NCBI GenBank assembly: GCA_039090855.1
Contig: CM076991.1
Span: forward strand, 101,320,021 to 101,384,020
DNA length: 64,000 nucleotides
From: Macrothele yani
Taxonomy: Eukaryota > Arthropoda > Arachnida > Araneae > Macrothelidae
Reading direction: 5' to 3'
Within the stretch, counting starts at the first letter, position 1, and every line of letters starts with the position of its first letter. The notes beneath the pieces were generated by a model. The model worked only from the letters and a program-made list of their open reading frames with translations, searched no databases and had not been told where the DNA came from. Positions 53,939 through 64,000 of the stretch are shown one piece after another. The position numbers and the translations under genes are program-made.

Positions 53939-55209
53939 TAATTACTCGGTATAGATTGTATGCTTATAATATCAGATTTGTCAGTTTAAATAGATTTCTT
54001 GCAGGTAAAGTTCAAAATCTCCATATAAATATACGCACACTCGCTAAAAGCTATAATTCCTCGAAAAACGTTGCTTTCTCAAATACGTTCTCCAAAACAT
54101 TTTGGAGAAACAAGACAATCATTTTAATTGTTTTGTAATGATAGTTGTGTCCTAAAAGAATGAATGGAAGTTTCGTAACAGACCGTGCTTCTGTGGGAAT
54201 CCGTATACGCCCTCCAGGAATCTGACTCTCTTGAAAAGATAGATGGGAGGAATATTTAAGTCAAGACAGAAAGATGCGTTGAGAATTCGTGATCCGGGAG
54301 ATTGAATAGAACAAACAAACGTGAAGGTGGCCAATTACACCGTGCGATACGCCGCCAGGAGTGGCGAAGAAACAATGTGAGTCATCTCATACAAGAATTT
54401 ACTAATTTGTATGTAAACTACCAGACGGTGTCGAGTCACTCCTCTCACGCTACCGAATCAACGAAGTAGGCGCAGCTACAAATTCACCGCGGTATGTTTG
54501 TTAAATATTGAATGAAACTGGACCTAGGTGATTCGTTGACACCCATGTAATTTTTATATGGCTCAAGGGGAAATCCGCAAGAGACCCTCTGTTCTAGAAC
54601 TTCATTACTTCAACCTCATTATATCTACTCCTTCCAACGATGAAGGCAAACATTTATACAACCCATATCCGAAGTGTCAGAACTGGACTTTGTAAACAGG
54701 AATATAGAATACCTTATTTACTACTTGCTAGGAATCTATAAGGGGAAGAAACGTCTTTTGGTATTGCGGCAGTGCAGTGTTATTCCATTTTGTCAATTCC
54801 AGACTTTATGTTGAAACTGAAATCAAGAGAACAAGAGGAAGGATATATGTAATAACCAAGCTTTTGAAAATCAGTAAAGTGAGGATTATTCTTCTCCGAC
54901 GGACACATAATAAATTTGTACAAAGAGATCTTTAATAATACTGAAGTAATCCATTTTGTCCGTAAGAGACATGAAATTATGAACACGGTGCACAGTGGCA
55001 CGAACTGATCTGACTGAGAGAAGAGAAGAGGAGTCACCACGGATACCAAACTAACTCGGTTACTTTCGTCCGAGAATGCCACAGCTATCTTCAGGAAGGG
55101 CACATTTTGCCACTGAAAACCGTACACTCTGTTATAACCACCTACCCATTAGCGTGCTAAGCCGGCTTTCTCTGCAATAACCATATGCACCCGGCGACTC
55201 CACTGGACG
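53939..55209. other. Gene-free stretch
   Basis: No recognisable gene. The open frame 54780-55127 shows no motif. Confidence 0.5.
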
Positions 55210-55995
55210 GAGGAAGGTTTCCTCAGGTATTTTGTACTACTAGTGTACTACTAGTAGTTGGAGAAAGAAAGACGTCCCGGAGTTCAGCGACGGAGAGGGT
55301 GGAGCGGAGCGGACTGGACCGACGAATGTTGTGTTTCACTGCACCCCACAAATTTTCGATAAGATTCAAAGTTTGGCTGCCAGGGGAGCACACGAAATGG
55401 TTAGACATTATCCGTGAACAATTCCAGTACCATGTGTGCTTTTGTGAGACGGGGCGTTACATTTTTGAAAGAGTCCAGTGTTATCCGGAAACACAGTCAC
55501 CATGCAGAACTCTGGGTGGCCCGAAACAATGCCTAAGTAGGATATGTCAGTGAAGGTGTGTTCAAATGGATGAGGAAAACCAGGGATAATCATGAAAATA
55601 ATCTCCATAATGTAATATCGCCGCACTGTTTCAACTGCGCAGTCAATAGCAGCTGTTCACCAGCGCTGAGTTAAATACGGTTCCATGTTGCTGTTGGAAC
55701 CTGGACACACCGGATCAGACAACTTTTTCCGGTCTTCAAGTGACCAGTCATTGTATTTCGTGCACTCAGCAGAGGTAGCTGCCGATGATCGTGGATCAAC
55801 ATAGGCACATGAACAGGACAGTGGATCAACACATGGACACATGAACGGGATGGTGAATTTTAGTACCATCAGCAATAGCGTTTGCTGCATTGTACACCGT
55901 GGAGCGTTTCTCTGTGCGCCTTGGTTGTAGTATGCTATTAATTGAGAGATCGAGCCGTCTCTTGTCACGAACAAAAGGGGATGTCAGGGGCTCAC
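55210..55995 (-). pseudogene. Strongly decayed Tc1-like transposase
   Basis: On the minus strand, from right to left: a KYNDWSLEDRKKLSDPV block (position of the first catalytic Asp, W-SD), MEPYLTQRW, VFPDNTGLFQKCNAPSHKST (second motif, where QDNAP would be expected; here the Asp is changed), and LNLIENLWGAVKHNIR with the Glu. The blocks are in the right order and spacing but in different frames. No terminal repeats were found. Long dead. Confidence 0.55.
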
Positions 55996-56422
55996 CTTGA
56001 CTGTTAAGCATTGGTGGTGTTTCCTTCTCGATACGTTGAATGGATGTGTGTGTTTCTCTTCGGAACACAAGCGACACATCTTCACGACGGCGGTTTTCGA
56101 ACAGCCAGCAGTGCCTACGGTTGATGAGGTTATATCCCCCACTGTCTTCGCGCCGATAATTATTCCCCGTTCTAACTCTAATAAATCCTTTCCTTTTCCC
56201 TACCGAACAGGTTTCGTACTGAAGATCTGTCCGACCGGGAAAAGGAAAGGATTGTTAGAGTTAGAACGGCCCATACAATTCCGTGTCAGATGGTGACGGC
56301 TACGTGGTGTGGAACTCGCCCACTCGTGGAATCATTAGTGATCATAATGATCTGGTACATGAGGGTACGCTGCGACGATTTGTTTCGTTTTTTCACGACA
56401 CTTCTCAACCTCTTACGGACTC
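55996..56422. other. Non-coding stretch
   Basis: A near-perfect inverted repeat, TCCTTTCCTTTTCCCTACCG / CGGGAAAAGGAAAGGA, extends outward with 'GTTCTAACTCTAA' at about 56168-56270. It is a hairpin-forming repeat of unknown type. Confidence 0.5.
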
Positions 56423-56595
56423 ACCGCAGGCGCAGATGTCTAAGCGTTTGCTTTTGACCGTTCGGGTTCGAGTCACAAGTGAAAGTGTGTGGTGCGTACT
56501 TATCTCACGGAACTGTTTCCCCCAGTTTAGGCCCCAAATTAGGGACAGGAAACTGCTTATAAACCTTAGAGTGGTCGGTAAAGGGAAAAAATAAA
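56423..56595 (+). mobile_element. SINE family A, diverged (copy A5)
   Basis: CCGCAGGCGCAGATGTCTAA, GGTTCGAGTC, CCCAAATTAGGGACAGGAAA and TGGTCGGTAAAGGGAAAAAA follow the order of the other A copies with many changes. It is the oldest-looking copy. Confidence 0.7.
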
Positions 56596-58289
56596 TTCGT
56601 AAGCAATGATAATTGTACAGTTTATTTAGTGTCTGTCAAAATAGTGACACAATGTCAGTAGAACAACAGTTTGTTGTTTGATAAAACATGGGCAACGATC
56701 TCCTGTCTAAAAAACTCTAACCAAAAGCGGATAAAGCCGTGCTATTGTACATTGTCATAAGCAACTTAAAAGGGTGGAAGAAAGTGGCCAGAAATAGATC
56801 AGAGTCAAACACGGCCGAATACACATTGTTACTACGCTCTGAATGTTTCAGATGAAACAATGTATTGGCAACTCTTAGATAGATAGATAGAGTAGCGTAC
56901 AAGGAGTCGCTTAAAATTTCGGAAACAGGGAATCGAATGGGCGTGGCCAAACACCAAAGAACGAGTCAGTTAAGTTGGAAGTGGAGATCTTGGTGTGATT
57001 TACTAACAATCGCTGAATATCCGCCGTGCATCGGACGAGCACGTAAAGTGACGGCCCCCAGGCTGGACCCACTGGTTAAATGGGTATCCTTTCCTATGTC
57101 CTCCCTGAAGTTCTCTCACCCATCTATGTGCAATATCGTACTTGTACGGTGGCGCCATCTACTGAACTCTAATCTCACTACAAACTGTTCTGTCAAAAGT
57201 CGCTAGACTTGCTCTCATTCCTTCCGTTTCTGTGTCCTGCCCAAAAGGCGATCTCGCTGTAGGTGGCTGGGACCTAAACTCTACTCCCTGTGGACGGAAG
57301 TCCTACATGAAAATGACAAATGCTCTTGACGCGCAAACTTAAACACCAAATTTTGCATTCGAAACGAGACAACTCCTCCGGTATTGAAGGTAGTAAGTTT
57401 TTCCAAATTTGATAATTTATAGCTGTACCGGAAACAGTAGTGTAGAAACAGTTCAAACACAACAACCTTAAATTACAATTTGTCTTGCCCTTAGCGTGGA
57501 GCATCGCCTAACGGGAAAGCTTTTAATGCCGCAGCGGAAAGCTGGGTAAAGGAATTATTCTCCAAGAAGTGAATAAACAATTAGAAAAACGATATTTATT
57601 ACCAAAAGCACAATTTTTTTTTTAATTTTTCGCTCAATGGTTATCTTAGTTTACGAAAAGAAGATGGCACTCTTCAATAATGACGTCCTTCAAACAAAAA
57701 CCTAGTCTTCTTCAGAACAGTAACACTATAATTTTACAGGCCTTGGTGATTCTGCAGTATAATAAGCGATAATTACTTCAGATTGTGGAGTTAATGATCG
57801 TTTTTCCGGCGCAAATGTTCTGATGCTGTATAAGAAATCGCGCCCACGCAAGAGCGTATGCCAGGACATTATCCACTAGCTGGTGTTTTCATGTTGATAT
57901 CTTCTTCTACTCACTGCATTTCCCTTGGGACTTTTTATTCTAATTTGCATTAATTATCTAAGTGAAGGTCTAAGATTCAGTTACGAACTCAACCACAAAA
58001 TGGAGGAAAAGATATCCATTTCTTACAAAAAAAATCAAACGACATTTTGGCAATTATAAAAGCAGGTAAAATAAATAAAAGGCGAAATAGATGGATAGTG
58101 AGGCTTTTGTCGTGATTAATATATATTTATTCGCAGCAGTTCTTTCGGGAAAAGTCCCCAAATTTAAAGAGCCATGCTCATACCTTTTTCCGTGCAACAT
58201 CCTCATGTGCATTTCTGCGCAAAATGAAATATTATTAGTCTAATTCTTTTGTCACTGTGGTTTCCGAGTGGCCAGAGGCTTGAATTTTC
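56596..58289. other. Gene-free stretch
   Basis: No coding signal. A fragment related to SINE B (AATATCCGCCGTGCATCGGA) lies at 57015-57070, and GGTGGCGCCATCTACTG at 57149-57165. Confidence 0.5.
57015..57070 (+). repeat. SINE family B fragment (copy B4)
   Basis: AATATCCGCCGTGCATCGGA and CGAGCACGTAAAG, matching AATACCCGCCGTGCGTCGGA and GGGCACGTTAAG in B1. About 55 bp only. Confidence 0.6.
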
Positions 58290-58667
58290 AGCCTGGTGTG
58301 CTTGTCCTTCGGCTCGATCTTTCTCTCTGTTTCTATGTTTACCTTTAAACAGCTCTCGATCTTTTCTTGTGCTATCTTTTAGACAGTTCCCTCTCGCCTG
58401 TTCTGCCTCATTGTGCCACCTTTTGAAACAGTCTCTCTTCTGACTGTCAGTACTATTTTCAAACGGTTTTACCTCTCCATCCTCTCTCTCTCTCTCTCTC
58501 TCTGCACTATCACTCAAAGTTTAAATAGTTCTATCTCCTGTGCCTCTATGGACAGCTCTTTTATTTTTCCTGTGTGTCTCTTTGCTATCTTTTAAACAGC
58601 TTTTTCTGTTTATTTGCAGCTTTTCTGTTTATTTCCTTTACTCAGCTTTCCGCTGCGGCCTTTAAAC

Positions 58668-59018
58668 CAGGGGTTCTTCTTAACCTATGGGTCGCCGGGG
58701 CTTCCGAGATGGGTAGCCGTAACTTCTTAGCAAAAAATAAATAAATTAAAGTGCTATTTTTTATTTTATTTCTTTATTTTTTTTTAAACCTTCGTGTTTA
58801 ACACGTCTAAAGGCCCCGGAATTTCTGGAGATGACATCATAGGGACCACCAGCGTTGCTCTTTCCGGTCACTGGGATTGTGAGCATTTCTAGGACGGGAC
58901 GTCACAGCATTGCAAAATTTCCCCCTAAATTTAACGGGAAAACACCCAATTTGGCAACACTGGCCTGCTCTCAGAATCCTATGAAAAACGATCAACAAGT
59001 AGGACACGGAAGGGAGAC

Positions 59019-59054
<36 letters not shown>

Positions 59055-59504
59055 AAGAATGGACTATAGAGGCTTTCAGCGAACATTCATTAATATTACG
59101 TAGTAAAAGAAAATGCCTAACTTCTAAAGTTTTCATCGCATTTTGACGAAATTTCAAATGGAAGTTTATTTTGACGTGTCGTGGTTACTGCAGAAATTGA
59201 AATCTGTTTTATAAAAAGGTTTTAATTTCCAATTATTCATATTATTTGTCTCACAATATATTTTTATTTAAACCTTCCCACTATATAGATAACCCTAAGC
59301 TCCCCCCCTCCCCTGGTCGCGCCACTGGTTTGACTGTAGTTTCAAAAACCAAAAATTTTGTTACACTCTGTGTAATAATAAATAATTACTACTCTGATTT
59401 ATATAATTGTTACATTAGCATTTTTAATTGCAAAATAGACCTATGGGTAGAGAATTTAATATTGTTGCTTTTGGGTCGTCTCGAAAAAAAGTTAAGAACC
59501 CCTG
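58668..59504. mobile_element. hAT-like non-autonomous element
   Basis: The left end CAGGGGTTCTTCTTAACC and the inward right end CAGGGGTTCTTAAC form inverted repeats typical of hAT elements. TTTAAAC abuts both sides (58661-58667, 59505-59511), i.e. a 7-8-bp target duplication. The interior has ATGGGTCGCCGGGG on the left, a (GA)n run at 59021-59049, and no transposase. Confidence 0.75.
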
Positions 59505-59570
59505 TTTAAACAGATCTCTATCTTTCTCAGACATCTTTAGAGCACCTCTCTCTTTGCGAGCTATGTATTA

Positions 59571-60850
59571 GGTGTGCAACTTAATTCTCGGCCACAGGCA
59601 CGACACCCTGACAGCAAATCGAATACGTACCTAATTAGGGAAATAATCCCCGTCGTGTTGGATACATTTGAGCCATCGGTCAGGGAGCTGCCTAATGGCG
59701 CTGCGGAAAAAAGAGGGCTGTTTCGATTTGATAAAGTCATCAATACTTGTGTGGACCTCCTCGAAAGAAGTGAAGTGCGTGTCACTCAGGTGATGTTGCA
59801 GGGAGCGAAAGAGGTGATACTCCGACGGGGGCGAAATCTGGAGAACACGCCGGGAGGGACAAAATCTCTCATCCCAAGTCGGTGATCGTGTTTAAAGTCG
59901 TTTTCGCAGTGTGAGGTTGCGCGTTATCCTGAAGCAACAGGACCGACCTTCTGCCCTTGCCGGTGTATGGCCTTTTCGCCTCCATTGCGTCACTCACACG
60001 AATGAGTTGCTGGCAATAACATTCAGAACTGACCGTTTCACCAGGTTTAAGCAACCCATAGTGTACGAAACCGTGCTGATCCCACCATTTGCACAGCAGC
60101 AACTTCCTGGCATGGATATTCGGTTTGGTGGTACTGGTGGTAGGCTGACCTGGATAAACCCACGATTTGCGCCGCTTGGGATTATCGTAGATGATCCACT
60201 TCTCACCACAGGTCAAAATCTTGTGGAGGAAATCCTTCTTCTTGAATCTGGAGAGCAAGGACACAATAACATCGTAGAGCCTAGACTTGTTCGCAGCTGT
60301 GAGTTGGTGGGGCGCCCAACGGTCCTCCTTGTGAATCCGTACAAGCTTGTGCAGGCGGATTCCCAAGGAGGACCGTTGCAATGGCTTGCCGTGTTACTTC
60401 GAGTTCCTGGGCGAGCTCTGATTGTGTACGACAGGGATCCGCATCCAACAGTTGTTCCAGTTCCTCATCGTCAACTTTCTGTGGCTGTCCCGGACGTTCT
60501 GCATCACGGAGATCGAAATTTCCCTGCTTAAACCGCTGGAACCACTTCTTACACGTACTGTAGGACACTGCAGCCTCACCCAAAGCAACACAGATGATTT
60601 TCTGGGCTTCCGCGGCACTTTTTTTCAGCTGAAACGCGAACAGGAGGCAGTGCCTCAAATGTTGCTTCTCGAACGACATTGCTTTAACCGTCAACTTTTG
60701 TCTCTTCTGTCACTACAGCTGTGAGCGGTTAAGGTTGCCTGGAAAGCTGTTGAATGGCGCTGCAATCAGCCATTATCGCACACAGCTATTTGCATTTTCC
60801 GACGTTCTATGATAGCTTGCGGTTAGGGGCCGAGAATTAAGTTGCACACC
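59571..60850 (-). mobile_element. Full-length mariner element, 1,280 bp
   Basis: The ends GGTGTGCAACTTAATTCTCG are exact inverted copies (right end to 60850), each flanked by TA (59569-59570, 60851-60852). The length and single transposase are standard for mariner. Confidence 0.95.
59638..60678 (-). pseudogene. mariner transposase, inactive, with altered catalytic triad
   Basis: From ATG 60678: MSFEKQHLRHCLLFAFQLKK, STCKKWFQRFKQGNFDLRDA, ELAQELEVTRQAIAT. A frameshift near 60370 leads to RLHKLVRIHKEDRWAPHQLT, ILTCGEKWIIYDNPKRRKSW and SVLLLQDNAQPHTAK. A stop replaces the Trp of LGWE (near 59868). A one-base insertion follows SPDFAP, and then SEYHLF and IRQLPDRWLKCIQHDGDYF end the protein. Mariner uses DD34D. 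Here the first Asp (TGDEKW in the family) is Gly (TCGEKW), the second is kept, and the third (SDYHLF) is Glu, 34 residues on. Two frameshifts, one stop and a lost Asp make it dead, although its ends are intact. Confidence 0.93.
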
Positions 60851-60955
60851 TAATATTTCTGATAGAGCTCTCTGTTTCTTTAAGCTGTCTTATAAGTAAC
60901 TCTTTCTCTTTGCGTTATGTATTAAACACCTCTTAGGGACTCTGCGCTGATTTTT

Positions 60956-61544
60956 AAACATTACTACTCCATAGAAATTACGGGCGGTGGCGGATACTGC
61001 GTCAGACACACGAGAACCAACATCTGGACACACTTGTCGGTCAAATACCCGCTGGCAGTGGCAGTGCGCATGCCTGGGGGATGTTCTTCTATGGCCTGGG
61101 ACCGCTGGTACCACGGGATGGGTCCCTGAACGCCAATGGCTAACTGTCCACCCTCGCTGGCCACATGCATTCCTTCATGTTAGGCGTTTACCCTGGTGGT
61201 GATTATGTCTACCAACAGAACAATGCGCCGTGCCACGTCGCTAAGGGAGTGAGTGACTAGTTCCAGGAACACGGCAGTGAGGTCTCCGTTCTCCCATGGC
61301 CGGCGAAAGTGCTCGACCTGAATCCCATAGAGCACTTGTGGGACTATTTGGATCGACAGGTTCGACGTGCCGATCCACAACCGCGTCATCTCCGAGACCT
61401 CAGTGCTCTGCTGCAGTCCGAATGGACACGTGTGTTTCGGGCAACCTTCCAGGGCCTCATTGCGTCCATACCATTTGTCATCCGGGCCAAGGGGGGCTAT
61501 TCCCATTATTAAGTAGGTTGTCATATTATTCTGATACTACTGTG
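60956..61544 (+). pseudogene. Tc1-like transposase, C-terminal half
   Basis: Readable blocks on the plus strand are WGMFFYGLGPLVPRDGS, a stop, GGDYVYQQNNAPCHVAKGVS (the second Asp, QDNAPC in the family, is Asn here), a further stop, and VLDLNPIEHLWDYLDRQV with the Glu. IPFVIRAKGGYSHY forms the end (stop at 61510). The right terminal repeat is probably the inward CACAGTAGTATCAGAATAAT, ending at 61544 and followed by TA. The left half, with DNA-binding domain and first Asp, is absent, and the fragment starts within the pyrimidine-rich array. Confidence 0.8.
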
Positions 61545-61546
61545 TA

Positions 61547-62609
61547 TAACGAATTCTAGAAACTTCTGCAAGTTACAAGAATTTTTTCCGTTTTGCGAAA
61601 GATGATTTGATTTGCTTGCCTAATGCTGAAATGATTAAAACATTACTCATTGCTAGTTTGTTTCTGATTATTCGACTGAAACAGTTCCACAAAAGGGCTT
61701 CAGCACCGAATGACAATGATTGTGCGTAGTGCTTCCGAAATCAGAAAAAAATAACCGGATGCATGATTTAACAGCGGAAAGTGACCAGCGAGAAACAAAG
61801 CGTTCTGACTGCACTACAGCGCCACGTGCGTAAAGCAAAACAAAAAACTAAGTGGCTCGTTTCCTTTCCTGTTAATCAGGCAGCTAATTTACATGAAAAC
61901 AAACCTTGCACAAACAACGCTACATTTTTAAAACTCTGGAGCCTCAGGCAGCCTTCAGCAACGTGACAGCGACTTTGAAGAACGGCACACAATATCATTG
62001 TTAAGGATAGTCAGAAACTTTTGAAGAGAGACAGGTTTCAGACTTGCAGAAGAAATTACTGAAGGCCGCGAAATAGAAACATGTTGGACATAGCTTTTTT
62101 CTTCCTTTTTTTTTTATCTAATGAAGAGTAATATCAATAAAGCCTTGAGAAGATGCTTGGAGGCCAAATAACTGACCGGTTTTTAAGAGGATAGAAAGTA
62201 AAAGTACAGCTAGGGGCATTCCGATCTCTATCTAAGTTACTCGTCTCATTTGAAGGGATTACTTAATAATGGCAGCAACCATTAAATCTGTACTTTATTA
62301 TGCTAACGACATCAATAATGATATTCTGAACTTTTAATACTAACTCAAAAGAAAACATTATGTGTTCTGAAAGGTGTTTTTGATCATACCTTTCAGAGCT
62401 CTTTTTATATCTTTATTTTCTCATTGAAAACTTAACAAGCTGAACTTTGCATTTCAAAGAACTATTCACATAAAACCGCACTACAAGTAATACAGGATGA
62501 TCTAGCAAAATATTGGCACTATTATGCATATTTGTTAATAAGTATCAGTAATTGTATGAAAATAGCGCCAATATCAAATTTCATATTGTGACTACTTTTT
62601 TTGTTTGGG
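61547..62609. other. Gene-free stretch
   Basis: No gene or repeat recognised. A T run near 62106-62116. Confidence 0.5.
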
Positions 62610-62655
62610 AGTTTAAATACTACCGTCAGTAACTCGATGGGTTATAAGCAGTCAA
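62610..62655 (-). repeat. SINE family A 3' scrap (copy A6)
   Basis: CAGTAACTCGATGGGTTATA followed by AGCAGTC corresponds to the minus strand of GACTGCTTATAGCCCATCGAG...GCTCACG in family A. Confidence 0.55.
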
Positions 62656-62713
62656 AGTTCGTAGTCTTCCAAACAAAATCAATTCAAGCCCAAATGATCG
62701 CATGTGTGTACTG

Positions 62714-62878
62714 CAGAGCTGAGACGGGCTGAGCCCGAGCCCGAAGCAGAGCCCGGGCCTGAATCGGGCTTGGGCTGCAGAAAATTTACTGCGGTTCGGG
62801 CTCTTTGAGAGAGGGATAATTTTTTTATATATAAATGTGATGTTATATGATTTAGCAAATGACGCACTTTATAGTTTA
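62714..62878 (+). repeat. Dispersed repeat with hAT-like end, copy 2
   Basis: It begins CAGAGCTGAGACGGGCTGAG with several GCCCGAGCCCG words, then TTTACTGCGGTTCGGGCTC and ATGATTTAGCAAATGACGC. It is related to 6220-6360 but has an extra GCCCG-rich block. It abuts SINE-like element C3. Confidence 0.55.
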
Positions 62879-63040
62879 TAACGAAGTAAATTTCTCCGTC
62901 ATGTTTGCCCACGCCGGGGCTCGAACCCGAGTCCACTTATTCCGGAACAAGTCGCTCTACCAACTGAGCTACGCAGACGTTCATTCTTGCTGCTATCTGC
63001 CTTTATGTCGTGTGCGTCCTGCGGGGCAGGCATGTCACAT
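62876..63040 (-). mobile_element. SINE-like element C (copy C3)
   Basis: On the minus strand: block U (GACGCACACGACATAAAGGC), then a tRNA-like module with GTCTGCG pairing with CGTGGGC through wobble pairs, GCTCAGTTGGTAGAGC and GGGTTCGAGCCCCGG, then ATGACGGAGAAATTTACTTC to TTATAA. It is an independent locus, so it defines the element: block U is conserved upstream of the tRNA-like part. The body beyond TTATAA is missing. Confidence 0.8.
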
Positions 63041-64000
63041 CCCCCCCCATTTATTTATTTGCTGAACTGCCACAGTACAAAAACGGCCTCTTGAGGTAAT
63101 TTACATTTTTAAATAATCGAGGGTAGCGCTAAATTTGCAGTCTCTGGAATTATTTTCGTGTAAATCACATTCATTCCGCATTTCTAAAATGGTATTTAAA
63201 GCAACGCTACTTGCAAATTTAAGTTCTCTCTTAGTACTGATATTTTAATAACTTGCTCTTGAAATCGCGGAACTATTACAATGCTCGCTAAAATATTGTC
63301 AAGCTTATTCGACGAGATAAACATGTACTTTCGATCGTCTGTTCCAGAAGCGAGTATGCATCACTTAAGTGATATTAAACCTTCTACGTATGGTAACTTT
63401 AGATAGAAATCATCGCCGGTGATTAAAATTGCCGAGAGTTTAAACAGCGGGCTGACAACTTTTGATACATTATTGGATGCTTTTCACGTTCACTTCTGAT
63501 TAAATGAAACTTTTGAAATACCAATCACAGATTTTGAAGACGATCACGTAATAAATACCTTTCCCTCTAGAAGGCGAAAACTCGATGCTGGACAGAGTGA
63601 ATTCGTTCATCAAATTTTCATCTGAGAACAATTGCGTCGTTGTCTATCAGGATGATACCTATCGAGTTGATACAGACAGAATACCGATGCTTCATTGTGG
63701 CCTGCAAGTTAAATCGTTCCCGGTCTTCCCAAATAATTGGCATTCTTCCTCGGAGTAACAAATCAATGCGAGTTATTCTTGCATGAAATAGAGTTGGAAA
63801 TAAATTAGGCCGATGGTTCACTGGCACGTCTTTCAATAGAAGCTGCACTGATTGTGTAAGTACTTCAATTCCCAAGGAACTACGGTCAAGTTCGATTTCT
63901 GATCAGGGGATTCAAGCACTAGAAAAAAAAAAAAAAAAAAAAAGACTAAACATACTGCATTACAGAATTTGAAGTTTAGGTATGAATAAATCATGCGAAG
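63041..64000. other. Gene-free stretch
   Basis: An 85-codon minus-strand frame (63618-63875; MGIEVLTQSVQLLLKDVPVN at its start) is open, but I recognise no family in it. A long A run at 63923-63943. Confidence 0.45.

Larger units (their letters stand above)
58290..60960. repeat. Degenerate pyrimidine-rich array, invaded by two transposons
   Basis: Between 58290 and 58667, in 59505-59570, and again in 60851-60955, words such as CTTTAAACAGCTCT, CTCTCTCTTTGCG and TGCTATCTTTTAAACAG recur every ~55-65 bp with much variation. There is a (CT)n run at 58481-58502. The hAT (58668-59504) and the mariner (59571-60850) interrupt it. Confidence 0.55.

Noticed and set aside
54780..55127. 115-codon minus-strand ORF as a gene
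   Set aside because: Hydrophobic but without motif or conserved start context; no second copy.
58203..58517. Charged 104-codon minus-strand ORF (EREREREDGE)
   Set aside because: It is a translation of the (CT)n run and the degenerate pyrimidine array.
63618..63875. 85-codon minus-strand ORF as a gene
   Set aside because: Unrecognised, no domain, and located in repeat-rich DNA next to a long A run.

Overview
The window is nuclear DNA of an animal, most likely an arthropod. The evidence is indirect. The DNA is AT-rich and full of microsatellites and A/T runs, and nearly every protein-like stretch is a decayed transposable element of metazoan type: RTE-like LINEs, a second LINE family, Tc1 and mariner transposases, hAT-type ends, a Penelope-like fragment and tRNA-derived SINEs. 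I see no convincing host exon, bacterial gene, rRNA gene or CRISPR array. The host group (chelicerate, insect, crustacean) cannot be decided from the sequence.

Layout. 1-9 kb: a short terminal-inverted-repeat element (549-1161), an RTE 3' end behind a 30-bp array (2278-2692), and a second-family LINE (6560-7593). 9.2-10.8 kb: a GIY-YIG (Penelope-like) fragment and a 13-copy 52-bp array between inverted arms. 12.2-15.8 kb: two RTE copies meeting tail to tail, one split by a SINE, the other open for about 780 codons apart from four stops. 17.5-19.4 kb: a duplicated 130-bp segment and a rearranged SINE-like cluster with an internal cloverleaf. 23.4-30.2 kb: three Tc1 elements (one an internally deleted 473-bp derivative, two with DD36E spacing) and a hAT-type element with an exact 8-bp target duplication that carries three DR1 hormone-receptor-like motifs.

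30-41 kb: a LINE C-terminus, a Tc1 C-terminus split by a SINE, a hAT-like element, a THAP-like remnant, a palindromic MITE, a SINE inside a SINE, a mariner inside the end of a Tc1, and another RTE copy. 42.5-49.8 kb: three copies of an unclassified non-coding repeat (called E here), the outer two inverted, the middle one broken by a LINE and by a DNA transposon. 50-64 kb: foldback repeats, an RTE copy, a decayed Tc1, a degenerate pyrimidine-rich array carrying a hAT and a full-length but dead mariner, a Tc1 fragment, and a third copy of the SINE-like element.

The elements do not form a pathway. What they share is nesting, which orders the insertions in time. The best candidates for something undescribed are repeat E, the Penelope/52-bp-array structure, the SINE-like family whose conserved sequence extends upstream of its Pol III-type promoter, and the two palindromes with a tRNA-like core.
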